Assembly: GCA_013368375.1 (NCBI GenBank)
Contig: JAACJP010000015.1
Coordinates: 372,001 to 436,000 of the forward strand
Reading direction: 5' to 3'
DNA from: Tricholomella constricta
Lineage: Eukaryota; Basidiomycota; Agaricomycetes; Agaricales; Lyophyllaceae
Length of the DNA: 64,000 bases
Every line of letters starts with the position of its first letter. Within the stretch, counting starts at the first letter, position 1. Of the stretch, positions 46,645 to 57,285 are shown one piece after another. The notes under the pieces were generated by a model that had not been told where the DNA came from, did not search any database, and saw nothing but the letters and a program-made list of their open reading frames with translations. Made by a program: the position numbers and the translations under genes.

Positions 46645-48704
46645 TCACAACCACCCCTCACTGCACTTCTTATCCGGGCGCCTACTATTCCGTCCCTTGC
46701 AATCCAGCTTCCCGCAATCCTGGCACCCATTCGAGCAAAACGACCTTCCTCCTTTGCCTTTACACTCCTGCGAACCACACTTACAGCAATGCCTCGGGCT
46801 CCTCTTCGATGTGTCCCCCGACCCCACAGACCCACCCTCCTCCGGGAACGGGTACGGGCGCTTCAAGCCCCCCGCACTGATGCTCGCGTCGGGAGGGAGC
46901 GTAGGCGGCGGGACGTGAGAGGCGTTCGGCGGGAAGAACGCATAAGCGGCGTATGGGTACCCCGCGAACCCTTTGCTATAATCGTAAGCCTGGGCCGGGG
47001 CCCCTGCGGGGGCAGGCGGGGGGCTTTTCAGCTGCGGCGTTGCGCTGGTGCTGGTGCTAGCCTCGGGCTGCTGCGGCTGTTGTGGCCTACTGCCGCTCCC
47101 GCTCCCGTTGGCGTTGGCGCTCGGAGGAGCGCTGGCGGAGGCGGAGGACGTGGGGGGAGCAACGCCGCTATGAGCCTTCCAAGCGTCGTTGTACGCATCG
47201 ATAAAAGTCTGAACAAAAGACTGCATCCTTGAGCTTGTTTCTTTTGTTCGGTTCACACGCCACGGTTGCCGAGGCCACCGCCGCAGGGAGGAAAGAGAAC
47301 ACATACGTTCGGAAGCTCCGTCGCCGAGTCTTGCGGTGGTGCGGGCCCGCTTGCTCCCGCAGGCTGGTCGTTCCCGCCCCCTGCGCCTGCACCTGAACTT
47401 GGGCCAGCTGCGCCACCGCTCGGCCCTGCGGAAACACTCTCGCCTCCGACACCACCGCCCTCCCCCTCTCCCTCCCCATCCTCCTCGCCGCCCTCCTCCG
47501 TCTTAGGCACCGCGCCATCACCCACCATCTCATCCTCCGGCACTCCATGCTGCACCGCATCCACCAGCTGCAAAATAACGTCCCTCCGCAACCCCACCCT
47601 CAAACACCCCCTGACCATATTCCACAAGCTCCTCGACACACCAAGCGCGCCCCAGTTCCAGATATTCGACCCAGTCCCCGCGTCCGTGTCGGCGTACATC
47701 AGGCGCGCGGGGAACTCGTCCTTGAGCTTCACAGGGAGCGCGCGGAAGATGCTGGCGTCGGTGCTGGCGAACTTGCGGCCGTCAGGGTGCGCGGGGCCTG
47801 TGCATGCGGGGGAGCGGCAAACGTACTCGCAGCCGATGATGAAGAAGGGGCGCTCGATATCGTAAATTTTGATGGGTCCGTTGGAGATGCGCCCGCGGTT
47901 GAGGAGGGGCGCGGCGCAACTGGGACAAGCGATACCGTTGAAGACGAGGGGCTGCGGGTCCCAGTAGAGGAAGCGATGTTCGGAGGGCGTGCGTGCGGTT
48001 GAAGCACTGGCGGTGAGGGAGAAGTAGGCTGGGGAGGAGGGAAGCCAGAATGTTTTGAGGATGGAGTAAAGGGAGGGAATGGGTTGAAGCTGGTTTGCCA
48101 TTGGCGTGAGGGAGTTGAGATGGGATTTAAAGGCCTCTTCGACGGTGGGGCCTGCGCTGGAGATGGGGTTGGGTGCGGCGAGCGCAGCGAGGAGAGTCGT
48201 GAGAAATGCGTTGGGGTTTGTGCGCGACAGGACTGCCCAGTCATCTGGTTGCAGGTTCGGGTCAATTGGGACGTGCATCATTTGGCTTAAACTTGAGCCA
48301 CTAGCTGAAGACATTATGGGATACACTAGGTGGTGCTGCGGGTACCCGACGCCAGACATCGGAGCGGCCCATGAAGCATTCTGTGTTGCGTTAATACCGT
48401 AAAGCTTAGGCACAACGTAAGTGGCACTCACTGCAGCCTGCTTCGGTGCACGCGGCCGGGAAGGCCCCAGAGACCCAGCAGGAAAGCCATCCTTGCGGGG
48501 ACGTCCTACAGGGCGCTTGACCTTTGGTACAGGTAATTCACCAGTAAGGTTTTTCTTTGTGCTGCCCTTGGGCCGTCCTGGCTTGCGTTTCGGAGGCGGC
48601 TCCTGGCTATTGCTGGCAATGGCGCCGTTCTGCTCAGGTCCGGGGACTGATTGCACCTGGTCGTTTGGGTGGAAGCCTGGATTCGGGATATTCGACATTT
48701 CCAT
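46645..48704 (-). CDS. AT-hook, DUF6729-like protein with C-terminal cysteine-rich (CxC) zinc region
   Basis: The start at 48704 gives MEMSNIPNPGFHPNDQVQSV. Two AT-hooks follow (KRKPGRPKGSTKK and KRPVGRPRKDG). An intron near 48430 (gtgagtgcc...acacag) probably separates PKQAA from NASWAAPMSG. A central zinc-like domain has FNGIACPSCAAPLLNRGRI, PFFIIGCEYVCRSPACTG and GRKFASTDASIFRALPVKL, then WNWGALGVSRSLWNMVRGCL. A phase-0 intron (47306-47209) leads to TFIDAYNDAWKAHSG, low-complexity Pro/Ser/Ala sequence, YDYSKGFAGYPYAAYAFFPP and a C-terminal cluster (CCKCGSQECKGKGG, CSNGCQDCGKLDCKG, KKCSEGW). DUF6729-like domains and CxC clusters are common in mushroom proteins linked to KDZ-type transposases, so a transposon-derived DNA-binding protein is possible. 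About 630-650 residues. The family name is from memory of the motif pattern. Confidence 0.65.
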
Positions 48705-49472
48705 GGCCCTTTTAAAACGATAATTTGTGAGATATTATGTCGCCTTACGAGCATCAGACGATTGATTTTGTCACTCACTGTCCAAATCGTGTTTAATCAG
48801 AAAGTACAAGGTTTTCCGGCAGTTCCCCAGTGGAATGGCGAGCGATAGGTCGTGCACCGGTCGTTGTCGAAAGGCGGAATTCAGCTCAGTGTCCGTACGC
48901 TGCCAGTAAAATCCGCGGAGTGTTTTCGTTATCGGGAGGTTATCTGAAACATAAACCCCAATTGCGTGGCCGTGGGAGGAAGCGGGTTTAAGGCGGAGAT
49001 CGAATTCCTCAGACTTTAAATGTTGTTTTTTTTTTCAAATCGTATTCTTCATCGATGGCAGACTGAAGGTGAGCGTTGTTTCTCTGTTTTATTTCATTTT
49101 ATTTCTATCTGCATGACGATTCTTCACCGAATGCTTTAGGAAGTGCCGTCTGAAGCGCTCCCCTCGGGTGAGAGCCAAGTCGATACTCGGTTCTCTGACT
49201 TTTCTTGTTTTACCTGTCCCTCCACTTGACCCTTCCGCAATCACTAACCTTTTTGCCTTATTCAGGACCAACGATACCAGGATCCTGGACGGGTACTTAG
49301 ACATAATTATTATGATCTCGATTATATGGAGTCAGCTGCATCTATTAACTGTCATTCACCAAAGTCCGAAAATCTGAGGACGCAAGCGCTGCTGCATTAG
49401 AAGTTGTTTCTGTGGTTATAAAAAGAATGCTGACGGAACTGCTCCACACTTCCTGCTCCTCTCTTCACCACC
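48705..49472. other. Divergent promoter region
   Basis: About 770 bases between the AT-hook gene (minus) and the transketolase gene (plus). A run of nine or more T lies near 49024. A TATA box is listed separately. Confidence 0.4.
49417..49425 (+). promoter_or_regulatory. TATA box of the transketolase-like gene
   Basis: TATAAAAAG, 56 bases before the ATG at 49473. Confidence 0.55.
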
Positions 49473-52135
49473 ATGTCGCTGTCCGAGTTCCCAATCGATC
49501 TCAAAAAATTCAACACAAAGTGTGTCGCAGTCGCCACCGACAGACTTGTCTCTGACATCCTAGCATAGGCTTTCACTAGACCCTAGCAAACCCAAGCTCT
49601 CTGCAGCAGAGAAATCAGCGCTTCAAGCGAATATCCAGCTCCTCCGTGATGCGATCGTGCTCTTCACGGCAACAGGTGCAGCGCGAGGCGTGAGCGGACA
49701 CACGGGTACTCAACGTCCAATCTCCTTCTCCGCCGCATGTCTCTGACTTGAGACTGATAACAGGCGGAGCGTACGATACCGTTCCCGAGGTCTGTGTCCT
49801 GCTCGCCCTCTTCAACCACTCGCAAAGGTTCTACCCTGTCGTGTTCGACGAAGCTGGTATGACTGGCAGAACAAGTATTGTCCCTGATGATGATGAATAT
49901 ATGCGCATATCTAGGTCACCGCGTCGCCACGCAATACATCCTGTCCGTGCTCGAAGGCTCACTCCCTGCCGAACACCTCCTGTACTACCGTGAAGCCAAC
50001 TCCAAGCTCCCAGGACACCCCGAGCTGGGCCTCACCCCCGGCGTCAAATTCTCCTCGGGGCGTCTCGGACATATGTGGTACGTCTCTTCGCCGCCAGCCC
50101 TCGGCAATTTCGCATGACTTATCGCACGCCCACTCAGGCCACTCGTGAACGGCGTCGCGCTCGGCCACCGCGACAAAGTCGTGTTTTGCCTGGGTTCCGA
50201 CGGGTCGCAGCAGGAGGGCAACGACGCCGAGGCTGCACGCTTCGCCGTTGCGCAGCACCTCAATGTCAAGATCATCGTCGATGACAATGACGTCACGATC
50301 GCCGGGCACCCATCGGAGTACCTTAAGGGCTTCAGCGTCGCCAAGACGCTCGAGGGCCACGGGCTCAAGGTCCTCGTCGCGCAGGGCGAGGACCTCGACG
50401 CTGTCTGGGGCGGCATCTCCAGCATTGTCGCCCACGACGGCCCCGCCGCGCGTGAGTTTGCTCTTTTTTTTTAACGATGACGTCAACCTGACGAAATGTT
50501 GCTCTAGTGGTCCTGAAGCGCAAGATGGCGCCGGGCGTTCCGGACATCGAGGGCAGCACCCACGGACACGACGTTATCCCCGTCAAATCCGCTTTGACAT
50601 ACCTCAAGCAGCGCGGCTACCCCGACTACTCGTCGCTCTACAGCTCCATCACCGCCCTCGCACAGCCGTACCTTCACATCGGAAGTACCAAGGAAGTCGG
50701 TGCGACGCGCGTGGTCTTCGGGGAGGCTGTGAACCTTGTGCTCGACGGCCTGTCGAGGGAGGAGGCACAGCGCAAAGTCATGGTTATCGATAGTGACTTG
50801 GAGGGCTCCACGGGTTTGAAGGTCATTCATCAGAAGCACCCCGAGGTGTTTGTGCCGTCGGGGATCATGGAGCGCGGTAACTTTTCTGCGGCGGCAGGCT
50901 TTGGGTTCGAGAAGGACAAATTTGGCGTGTTTTCGACGTTCTCTGCGTTTTTAGAGATGGTGATTAGTGAGATAACGATGGCGCGGCTGAATAACTGCAA
51001 TGTGCTATGTCACTTTTCGCATTCCGGAGGTTGGTTCTTCTTCATACATCTAGCATTGATGCTGATTATGTTCATATTCAGTCGATGAGGTTTGTCCTTA
51101 CTTTGAATACTGACCTCCAAGCGCTAATCGCACTTTTTCGTATCTGTGTTCATGAAGATGGTACGTCTCCTTCGTCCTCCTTGCGCATCAATTCTTAACG
51201 TGTTCTCTACAGGCCGACAACACTTGCCACTTTGGTCCGTCGCCTCATGTTGCTCTGATGCGCCAACTTACCCCTACCTAGGCATTAATTCTTTGTTCGC
51301 CGACAACGGCCTCTCCGACGTCAACTCCTTCCTCTACTTCCCGGCAGACCCCGCACAGATGATTGCCATCGTTAAAAAGGTGTTCTTCCAGCACGGCATG
51401 CGCTTCGTCTTTTCCACGCGCGCCAAAGTCCCGTGGCTGTTGCGCGAGGACGGCTCGCGCTTCTTCGATCTCGACGCCGGGTACGAGTTCCAGCCGGGCA
51501 AGGACGAGGTGCTCGTGGAGGGCTCCGCCGGGTATGTCGTAACCTTTGGGGAGATGGTGTATAGGTCGTGGGACGCGGTGTTAAGGTGCAGGCAGCAGGG
51601 CCTGGATGTGGGGCTAGTGAACAAGCCTTCGTTGAATGTCGTGGACGAGAAGGTGGGTGCTGTTGTTTTCTGTGCTATATGCGGGAGTTAGCCCTGATGA
51701 GATCGGTGCTGGGTTATGCTAGACGATCATGAAGATCGGCCAGAGCCCTTTCATACTCGTCGTCGAGTCGTTCAACCAGAAGACTGGGGTAAGTCTTGGA
51801 GTCGTCATTGATTCGGCACCGCTGACGCGCCTCTTCGCAGCTCGGCTCGAAGTTTGGCTCTTGGCTCCTGGAGCGCCAGCTCACGCCCAAGTACGGGTAC
51901 ATGGGCACCACCAGGGAGGGTCCGTATCTCCTTATCTCCTTCCCTTGTTTATCATACTTAACTAACGCGCGATATGCTCGCTTTCAGGATGTGGAGGTTT
52001 ATGGGAGCAGATCCCGTATCAGGGTCTCGACCCGCAGTGTGCGTCTTAATTTTGATATTTTTGTGATGCGGCCTTTGCTGATGCGGATTTGGGTGTACAG
52101 CGATCATTTTGAAGATTAAGCAGCTCTCGCAGTGA
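49473..52135 (+). CDS. Divergent transketolase-like enzyme
   Basis: Thiamine-diphosphate enzyme of the transketolase superfamily, about 690 residues by estimate. It starts MSLSEFPIDLKKFNTK, then LSLDPSKPKLSAAEKSALQA, FTATGAARGVSGHTGGAYDT, RVATQYILSVLEGSLP, SSGRLGHMW-PLVNGVALGH and the ThDP site FCLGSDGSQQEGNDAEAARF ... IIVDDNDVTIAGHPSEYLKG. The pyrimidine-binding half is visible: VMVIDSDLEGSTGLKVIHQK, SGIMERGNFSAAAGFGFEKD, FSTFSAFLEMVISEI, HFSHSGV. The C-terminal domain follows: GMRFVFSTRAKVPWLLREDG, SAGYVVTFGEMVYRSWDAVL, IMKIGQSPFILVVESFNQKT. Tiny last exons end LKIKQLSQ (TGA at 52135). The usual SGHPG and GPLGQG motifs are SGHTGG and GRLGHMW here, so it belongs to a non-standard subfamily and the substrate is uncertain. 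The gene is GC-rich and looks intact. Confidence 0.82.
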
Positions 52136-53295
52136 GAGATTATTTCGCAGAGGAAGAAAGGAAGAACTGTTACAAGTAACCTGTATCACATACACTGGCT
52201 GAATCATAGATGTATTATTGGCATTCCCCGAGCGCCGCTGGACTACGCGTGAAGAAGTTGGACATGACATGATCCTTACTTGAGCGACCTGAGTTTCATA
52301 CTCTAACGCTGGAGGATGACGAAATGCCGAAACACGTTTATCAAGAACGGGAGCTTACCTGAGTATCGTGATAAGGTTGTATGTTGTACTCCACCTCGCC
52401 AGCTGCTAAACATTTCTCCCTATAGCACAGACCTTATTTGTTCGTCACAAGTCAGACTTTAGCCGTCGTTGTATATATAGGTGTGGTTCTGCCGAAGTTC
52501 GCTCGAATCATAGGACAGTCTTGCTGAATATTGCAGTTCCTTCCCAGGTTGTCGCTCTTGCGTTCCATTCCATGATGAGTGTGCAGTCAAGAACATGTTT
52601 ACGGTACTTGATATCTCGACGATCAACGTATAGAACCGTAAGCCCCAAGGTTCTTCCGCCCGTACTTGTTGGCATCTTGTTTCCAACACTTCTGGCGTCA
52701 AGATGGTCGTCCATCGTCTTCAACTCCCACGCGACTCCTTCTACTGGTCAATTGCTTTTTCCGATGATAAACTGTTTACCCTTCGGCAATATTCGTATTT
52801 CTCCAGCGATCGCGCACTTTCTACACCTCAAATCCGCCTCGCGATGTGCAGGTACAGTAACACCCCGGTCGAGGATTGAGAAGTTGCGCGATAAGTTTAT
52901 CCAAGCAACTTGTACTCCATCGTCTACTGGTGTGAGTATTCACAATCGACTGATTTTGATCAACATCACCCCCCAGAACATGTCAGGTGCTCCACCAGAC
53001 GGAGATAATCTTGGCAGCAAGAAACGGACTATTCCTCCTTTCTCTCGTATTTTCCCAAATGCCACGACGAACTCCTATTGCTGCTTGCCTTCGTGTGCGC
53101 TTCCGTCCATTTTCAGCAGGTGGATACAGGAGCAGAGTTTCTCGACCCTAACCGTGAACCGATCGAAGCTGTTGGAGTCACTGGAATCTGCTATACATAT
53201 ATCCTTGTGTGACTATAGGCGCCCATCACCTCGATCCAACGATCACGACTGCTAGAACTTTGCGGAGAGACCTTCGACGACAAGCTTAGTCTACC
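52136..53295. other. Region upstream of homogentisate dioxygenase, possible unresolved small gene
   Basis: A 244-codon plus ORF (52521-53255, first ATG at 52572) is open but has unconvincing composition. Another frame near 53060-53220 reads LAFVCASVHFQQVDTGAEFL, which looks more like protein. A tatatatag sequence lies near 52473. I cannot build a coherent gene model and recognise no family. Confidence 0.22.
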
Positions 53296-55560
53296 ATGGC
53301 TTCTGCGACTGCTTTGTCGTCCTTTGCGACCCAGCCCACCGAACGGGACCCCTATCGATATCAAGTGGGCTTCGGAAACTCCTTCGCGAGTGAGGCGCTG
53401 TACGGGTTGTCGTCATAATGATCGTCGAGCATTCATAATGATGCGAATGTTACAGACCTGACACACTTCCTAAAGGACAAAACAGTCCCCAGAAGTGCAA
53501 GTACGACCTTTATGCAGAACAGGTGAGCTCGAATCAATCGTCGTGGGGTCAACACCTCTGAAGGAAACCATGTGAAGTTAACTGGCTCCCCGTTTGCTAT
53601 GCCGCGTGCCCATAACCTTCATTCGTATGTTACCCTCGCATCCCCACCCACTCCCTTCCGACTCTGATACTCGGACCCTTAGATGGCTGTATCGTATTCG
53701 CCCGTCCGTAGCCCATCAAGGATTCACCAAACTGCCCGAAAATCCTGACGTACGTTGATCCCTTCCCGGCCAGTATTCAATAACGTCTGAACGCACCATC
53801 TTGCGCAGCTCGAATCCACCTTTCTTCCTCTAAACCCGAAAGTCCACGCCAGTCCAACCCAGCTCGCATGGCACCCCTTCGATCTTCCACCTTCAGAAGT
53901 TTCCGTCGATTTCCTCGACGGTTTCAAGACTCTTGCAGGAAATGGCGATCCGACCTTGAGAGAGGGCCTTGCTATACATATGTATCTCGCCAACGCGTCG
54001 ATGGGAAATCGGGCGTTCTGTAACAATGATGGTGATTTCTTGATCCTCCCACAGCAAGGGAGGCTCGACATTCAGACTGAGTTCGGGAAGTAAGTGGTTG
54101 ATCTGTATTGGTTTCTGGCCCCGTTTCTTTCAACTCCCTTGCCTATAGAGTTATGGTACGACCGGGAGAACTTTTTGTCGTCCAACGGGGCCTCAAGTTC
54201 AAGGTGAGGCTACTCACTTTTCGGTGGTCCCGGCTCTCACTCACACTTGACAAATAGGTAGTACTTCCTGACGGTCCTTCGCGTGGCTGTAAGTTGTTCC
54301 CGGCGCGATCATCAAGTCGGAACTCTAAATCACGTTGGTTGTAGACATCCAAGAGATATTTGGCTCCCACTACGTTCTCCCGGAGCTCGGACCTCTGGGC
54401 GCCAATGGCCTCGCCAACCCACGCGACTTTGAATTCCCGCTTGCTCACTTCGATATCGACCAAAGCCAATGGAACAGTGTGTCCTATGTTCTGCCCCCAC
54501 ACCTGTGATTGAACTGTTTACATCTCCAAACTTGTAGTTGCATACAAGTGCGCATTTCACCCCGTCTACTTAAAAGATTGAACTAACGTACCACAAGAGT
54601 GTGTGGTAAACTTTTCAATTGCGTTCAAGAGCACACACCATTCGATGTCGTCGCCTGGCACGGGAAGTAAGTTCCATGCCAGCCTGTGCTTCCCCAGGAA
54701 ATATTGACAAGATCACCTGTTAGCTATGTCCCTTACAAGTATGCCATGGAGAAATTCGTCAACGTCGGCAGCATCTCCAAAGATCACATCGACCCATCCA
54801 TCTTCTGCGTCCTCACGGCCCCTTCAAAGCAGCCGAACGTGCCCCTCGCGGACTTCCTGATCTTCAGTCCACGATGGGACGTTGCCTCTGGTACTTTTCG
54901 TCCACCGGTAGGGCTCAGCCGTTATTCCTCGGCCTTTTGGTGACCTATAACTCTGAAATCAGTATTACCACCGCAATTCCGCCACGGAGTTCATGGGGCT
55001 GGTGTATGGTGTGTATGGAGGACGCAGTGACGGATTCCAGCCGGGCAAGCGGGTTTTGTTTACCTACGTTGTGCCTGCACTCAAGCAACATCTATAGGTG
55101 GTGCGAGCTACGAGACTGGCTTCTGTCCTCACGGTGGTACGTCACCAATGTATCCTCCTACACACTAGTCCCTCCCTCATCACTCGATCAAGTCTCCTAC
55201 GAGGATTTCAAGATGGCTACGGAGGCCGAACTCAAGCCATCGAGAGTACATGAGGGAACCATGGGTGTGGCTTACCCTGTTCATTATGTACTGATGCTGG
55301 TGCTCATGGAACGACGTAGCGTTCATGTTCGAAACCAGCATGATGCTGACTATTACGGACTATGCCATGTACCGCTCCGGGAAGATTCACGGCGAGTCTA
55401 TAAATCCACATCCGGTTATGCAAACTCATTCTAGATCTCCTTTGGAACAGAACATGAACCTAGGATGTGGGACGACTTGAAGGGCCAATTCATGAATCAT
55501 TTGGACGAGATCAACAACGACCTCAAGGCTGCAGGGCGTCCTCCCTTGGTCTTGGGCTAG
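53296..55560 (+). CDS. hmgA: Homogentisate 1,2-dioxygenase
   Basis: Iron(II) ring-cleaving dioxygenase of tyrosine/phenylalanine catabolism; makes maleylacetoacetate (EC 1.13.11.5). It starts [20 protein letters not shown]. Exons join as [193 protein letters not shown] with the metal-ligand region, [43 protein letters not shown] and [20 protein letters not shown], ending PLVLG (TAG at 55560). The intron before HEHEPRMW uses a GC donor (gcgagt). About 11-12 introns; all conserved segments are present. Confidence 0.92.
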
Positions 55561-55850
55561 ACAGTTCAACGTCAACTGTCCATCACATAAATAAAGGAGT
55601 GTGATATTGCGATATGTAAAGACTGTAATAGGTAAATATGATTTTGTTGTGTCCATTTTGTAACAAATTATGCCAGGAGATGTAAAGTGAAGATATTTAT
55701 ATATGAATTGTGATAAGGAATGTAGTTCATTGCGATCATGTAAGGAGTAAGGAAGTAAGGAGCGTGGATCTCAGAGCCAGCCTGAGCTAGTCATGGTTTA
55801 AGGAGCGTAAGGCGAAGCATCGAATCCGGTTTGAGCATCTCGGATATCCT

Positions 55851-56789
55851 TCAAATGCAGGTATTCTTGTCGGCGTGTCTCTTCTCAGCGTCCTTCCTCG
55901 TAAAGTGCCTTCCGCAGCCATGCTGGCAAAGTATCGCCGCTGCCTGGTGTTTGCGGGTCTGAAGGTGGCGTCGCAAGTCGCCTTTGTTGTTGCAAACCTG
56001 GTTACAATCGTCGAAGGGGCATGGGAAGTGTTTCCCGGTGGAAGATAGATGCGACGGTTCATTCATGGAATCATGAAGCGCCACACGCGCAGCAGTCTGA
56101 TATGGGGCCATGCGCCTGTCTTCGGATGCTTTATTCACTTGTTTCAAGTTGACTGTGCGCTTGGTGACGCCCGATTCGTATTCGGCGGGGCCAGTGTGCT
56201 CCGCTCGGCCTGGCTTAGTGGAAGATGCTGAGCCGGGGGCCGTGTCGGAATCGCGGAATGATTCCCTGCTGGCCATGAATTCGTCCAAGGTAGGTCGATA
56301 CGGCAATCTAGCAGAATACGCGCTGGAGCTTGCAATGGGTTTCGGAGTGGGAACTTTGGACGGAAGCCCAACGTCTTTTGGCCGAACGAATGTGAGCGTT
56401 TCGTCCCGAGTAAATGACCTCCAGATCGACGGGTCCGGGCTTCGGCACGGTTGTACGTGGTCGCCTGCTGAGTTGAGTGTACAAAGGTCGTGCGGGAGGT
56501 AGACATTCCGAGAGGTGGGGATAGGAGGATTGCCAAAGATGTCCTCGGGAGGAGGTCTGTTGTCGGTGATTGGCGCAAGTGGCATCGCTGCTGCTGCTGC
56601 CAACAGTGCGCGATGTCTGACGCAAGAGTCCACTGGACCGAATGGAAGTTCTAGTCCCAGCTGGGAGGTGTAAGGCGAGAGGGGAATTGACATGGCGGCT
56701 GATAGAACGGAAGACAAGAAGTTGAGACGTTTGGATGTGCGTCGAGGATTAAGAGGTTGTCCTCGACTTGGAAACCGATTAAATAGCAC
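55851..56789 (-). CDS. Small C2H2 zinc-finger protein
   Basis: One open exon of 312 codons; an inner ATG at 56690 (MSIPLSPYTSQLGLELPFGP) is an alternative start. The first 250 residues are Pro/Ser-rich without known domains. The C-terminus has two fingers: HFPCPFDDCNQVCNNKGDLR with the His pair in RRHLQTRKH, and ILCQHGCGRHFTRKDAEKRH ending in KNTC, where a Cys may replace the last His. It ends at TGA 55851. Probable DNA-binding regulator with unknown targets. It is convergent with homogentisate dioxygenase, about 290 bases apart. Confidence 0.68.
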   Translation of the reverse strand: MLFNRFPSRGQPLNPRRTSKRLNFLSSVLSAAMSIPLSPYTSQLGLELPFGPVDSCVRHRALLAAAAAMPLAPITDNRPPPEDIFGNPPIPTSRNVYLPHDLCTLNSAGDHVQPCRSPDPSIWRSFTRDETLTFVRPKDVGLPSKVPTPKPIASSSAYSARLPYRPTLDEFMASRESFRDSDTAPGSASSTKPGRAEHTGPAEYESGVTKRTVNLKQVNKASEDRRMAPYQTAARVALHDSMNEPSHLSSTGKHFPCPFDDCNQVCNNKGDLRRHLQTRKHQAAAILCQHGCGRHFTRKDAEKRHADKNTCI

Positions 56790-57285
56790 AGAGGGGCCAC
56801 ATCTTTGACACAGTAAAACGCACGCTTTGGCGGGGCCATGGCCAGTAAGATCAAAAGGAGCGACCGCTCATTGTCGTTGGAAGATGTGCTAGAAGGTAAG
56901 GTCAATGCTAGTCATTGTGGGAGATCGTGACATGACCATTGGCCAGGCAACATCATCGACATCTGGCCGTCATGGTGGTGTGAATGGCATCTTCCAAAAA
57001 CGAAATTCGCCAAAAGTTGACGATCGGTATCGGCCATCGACTCTCTGGACTTGCGTAAACGCTGATCAGAACTATGCTCCATCAGGTCAAAGCGGAAACA
57101 TTGTGTCAACCAAAAACTCGCCTTGTTCAACTTGACGGTCCATTGGAAATTTGGCTGCTGACAGAAAAGGAAACAAACTTGTGTAATGCCAAAGCGAGCG
57201 CGTCGCCAAGTTCGTCACTGACAGGGAGAAGAAAAAATATTCCAAGCAATTCCATTCTTTACAGGGGGTATAATCAGTGTACATA
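56790..57285. other. Spacer between C2H2 gene and fungalysin
   Basis: About 500 bases; the promoter of the C2H2 gene and the 3' end of fungalysin should fall here. Nothing else seen. Confidence 0.4.

Noticed and set aside
47266..48402. Plus-strand ORFs up to 199 codons opposite the AT-hook gene
   Set aside because: GC-rich antisense frames; proline/serine-rich sequence without domains, while the minus strand has coherent motifs.
52521..53255. A 244-codon ORF as a confident gene
   Set aside because: It opens with TTG, has no recognisable domain, and another frame looks more protein-like in its last third. Kept only as an unresolved region.
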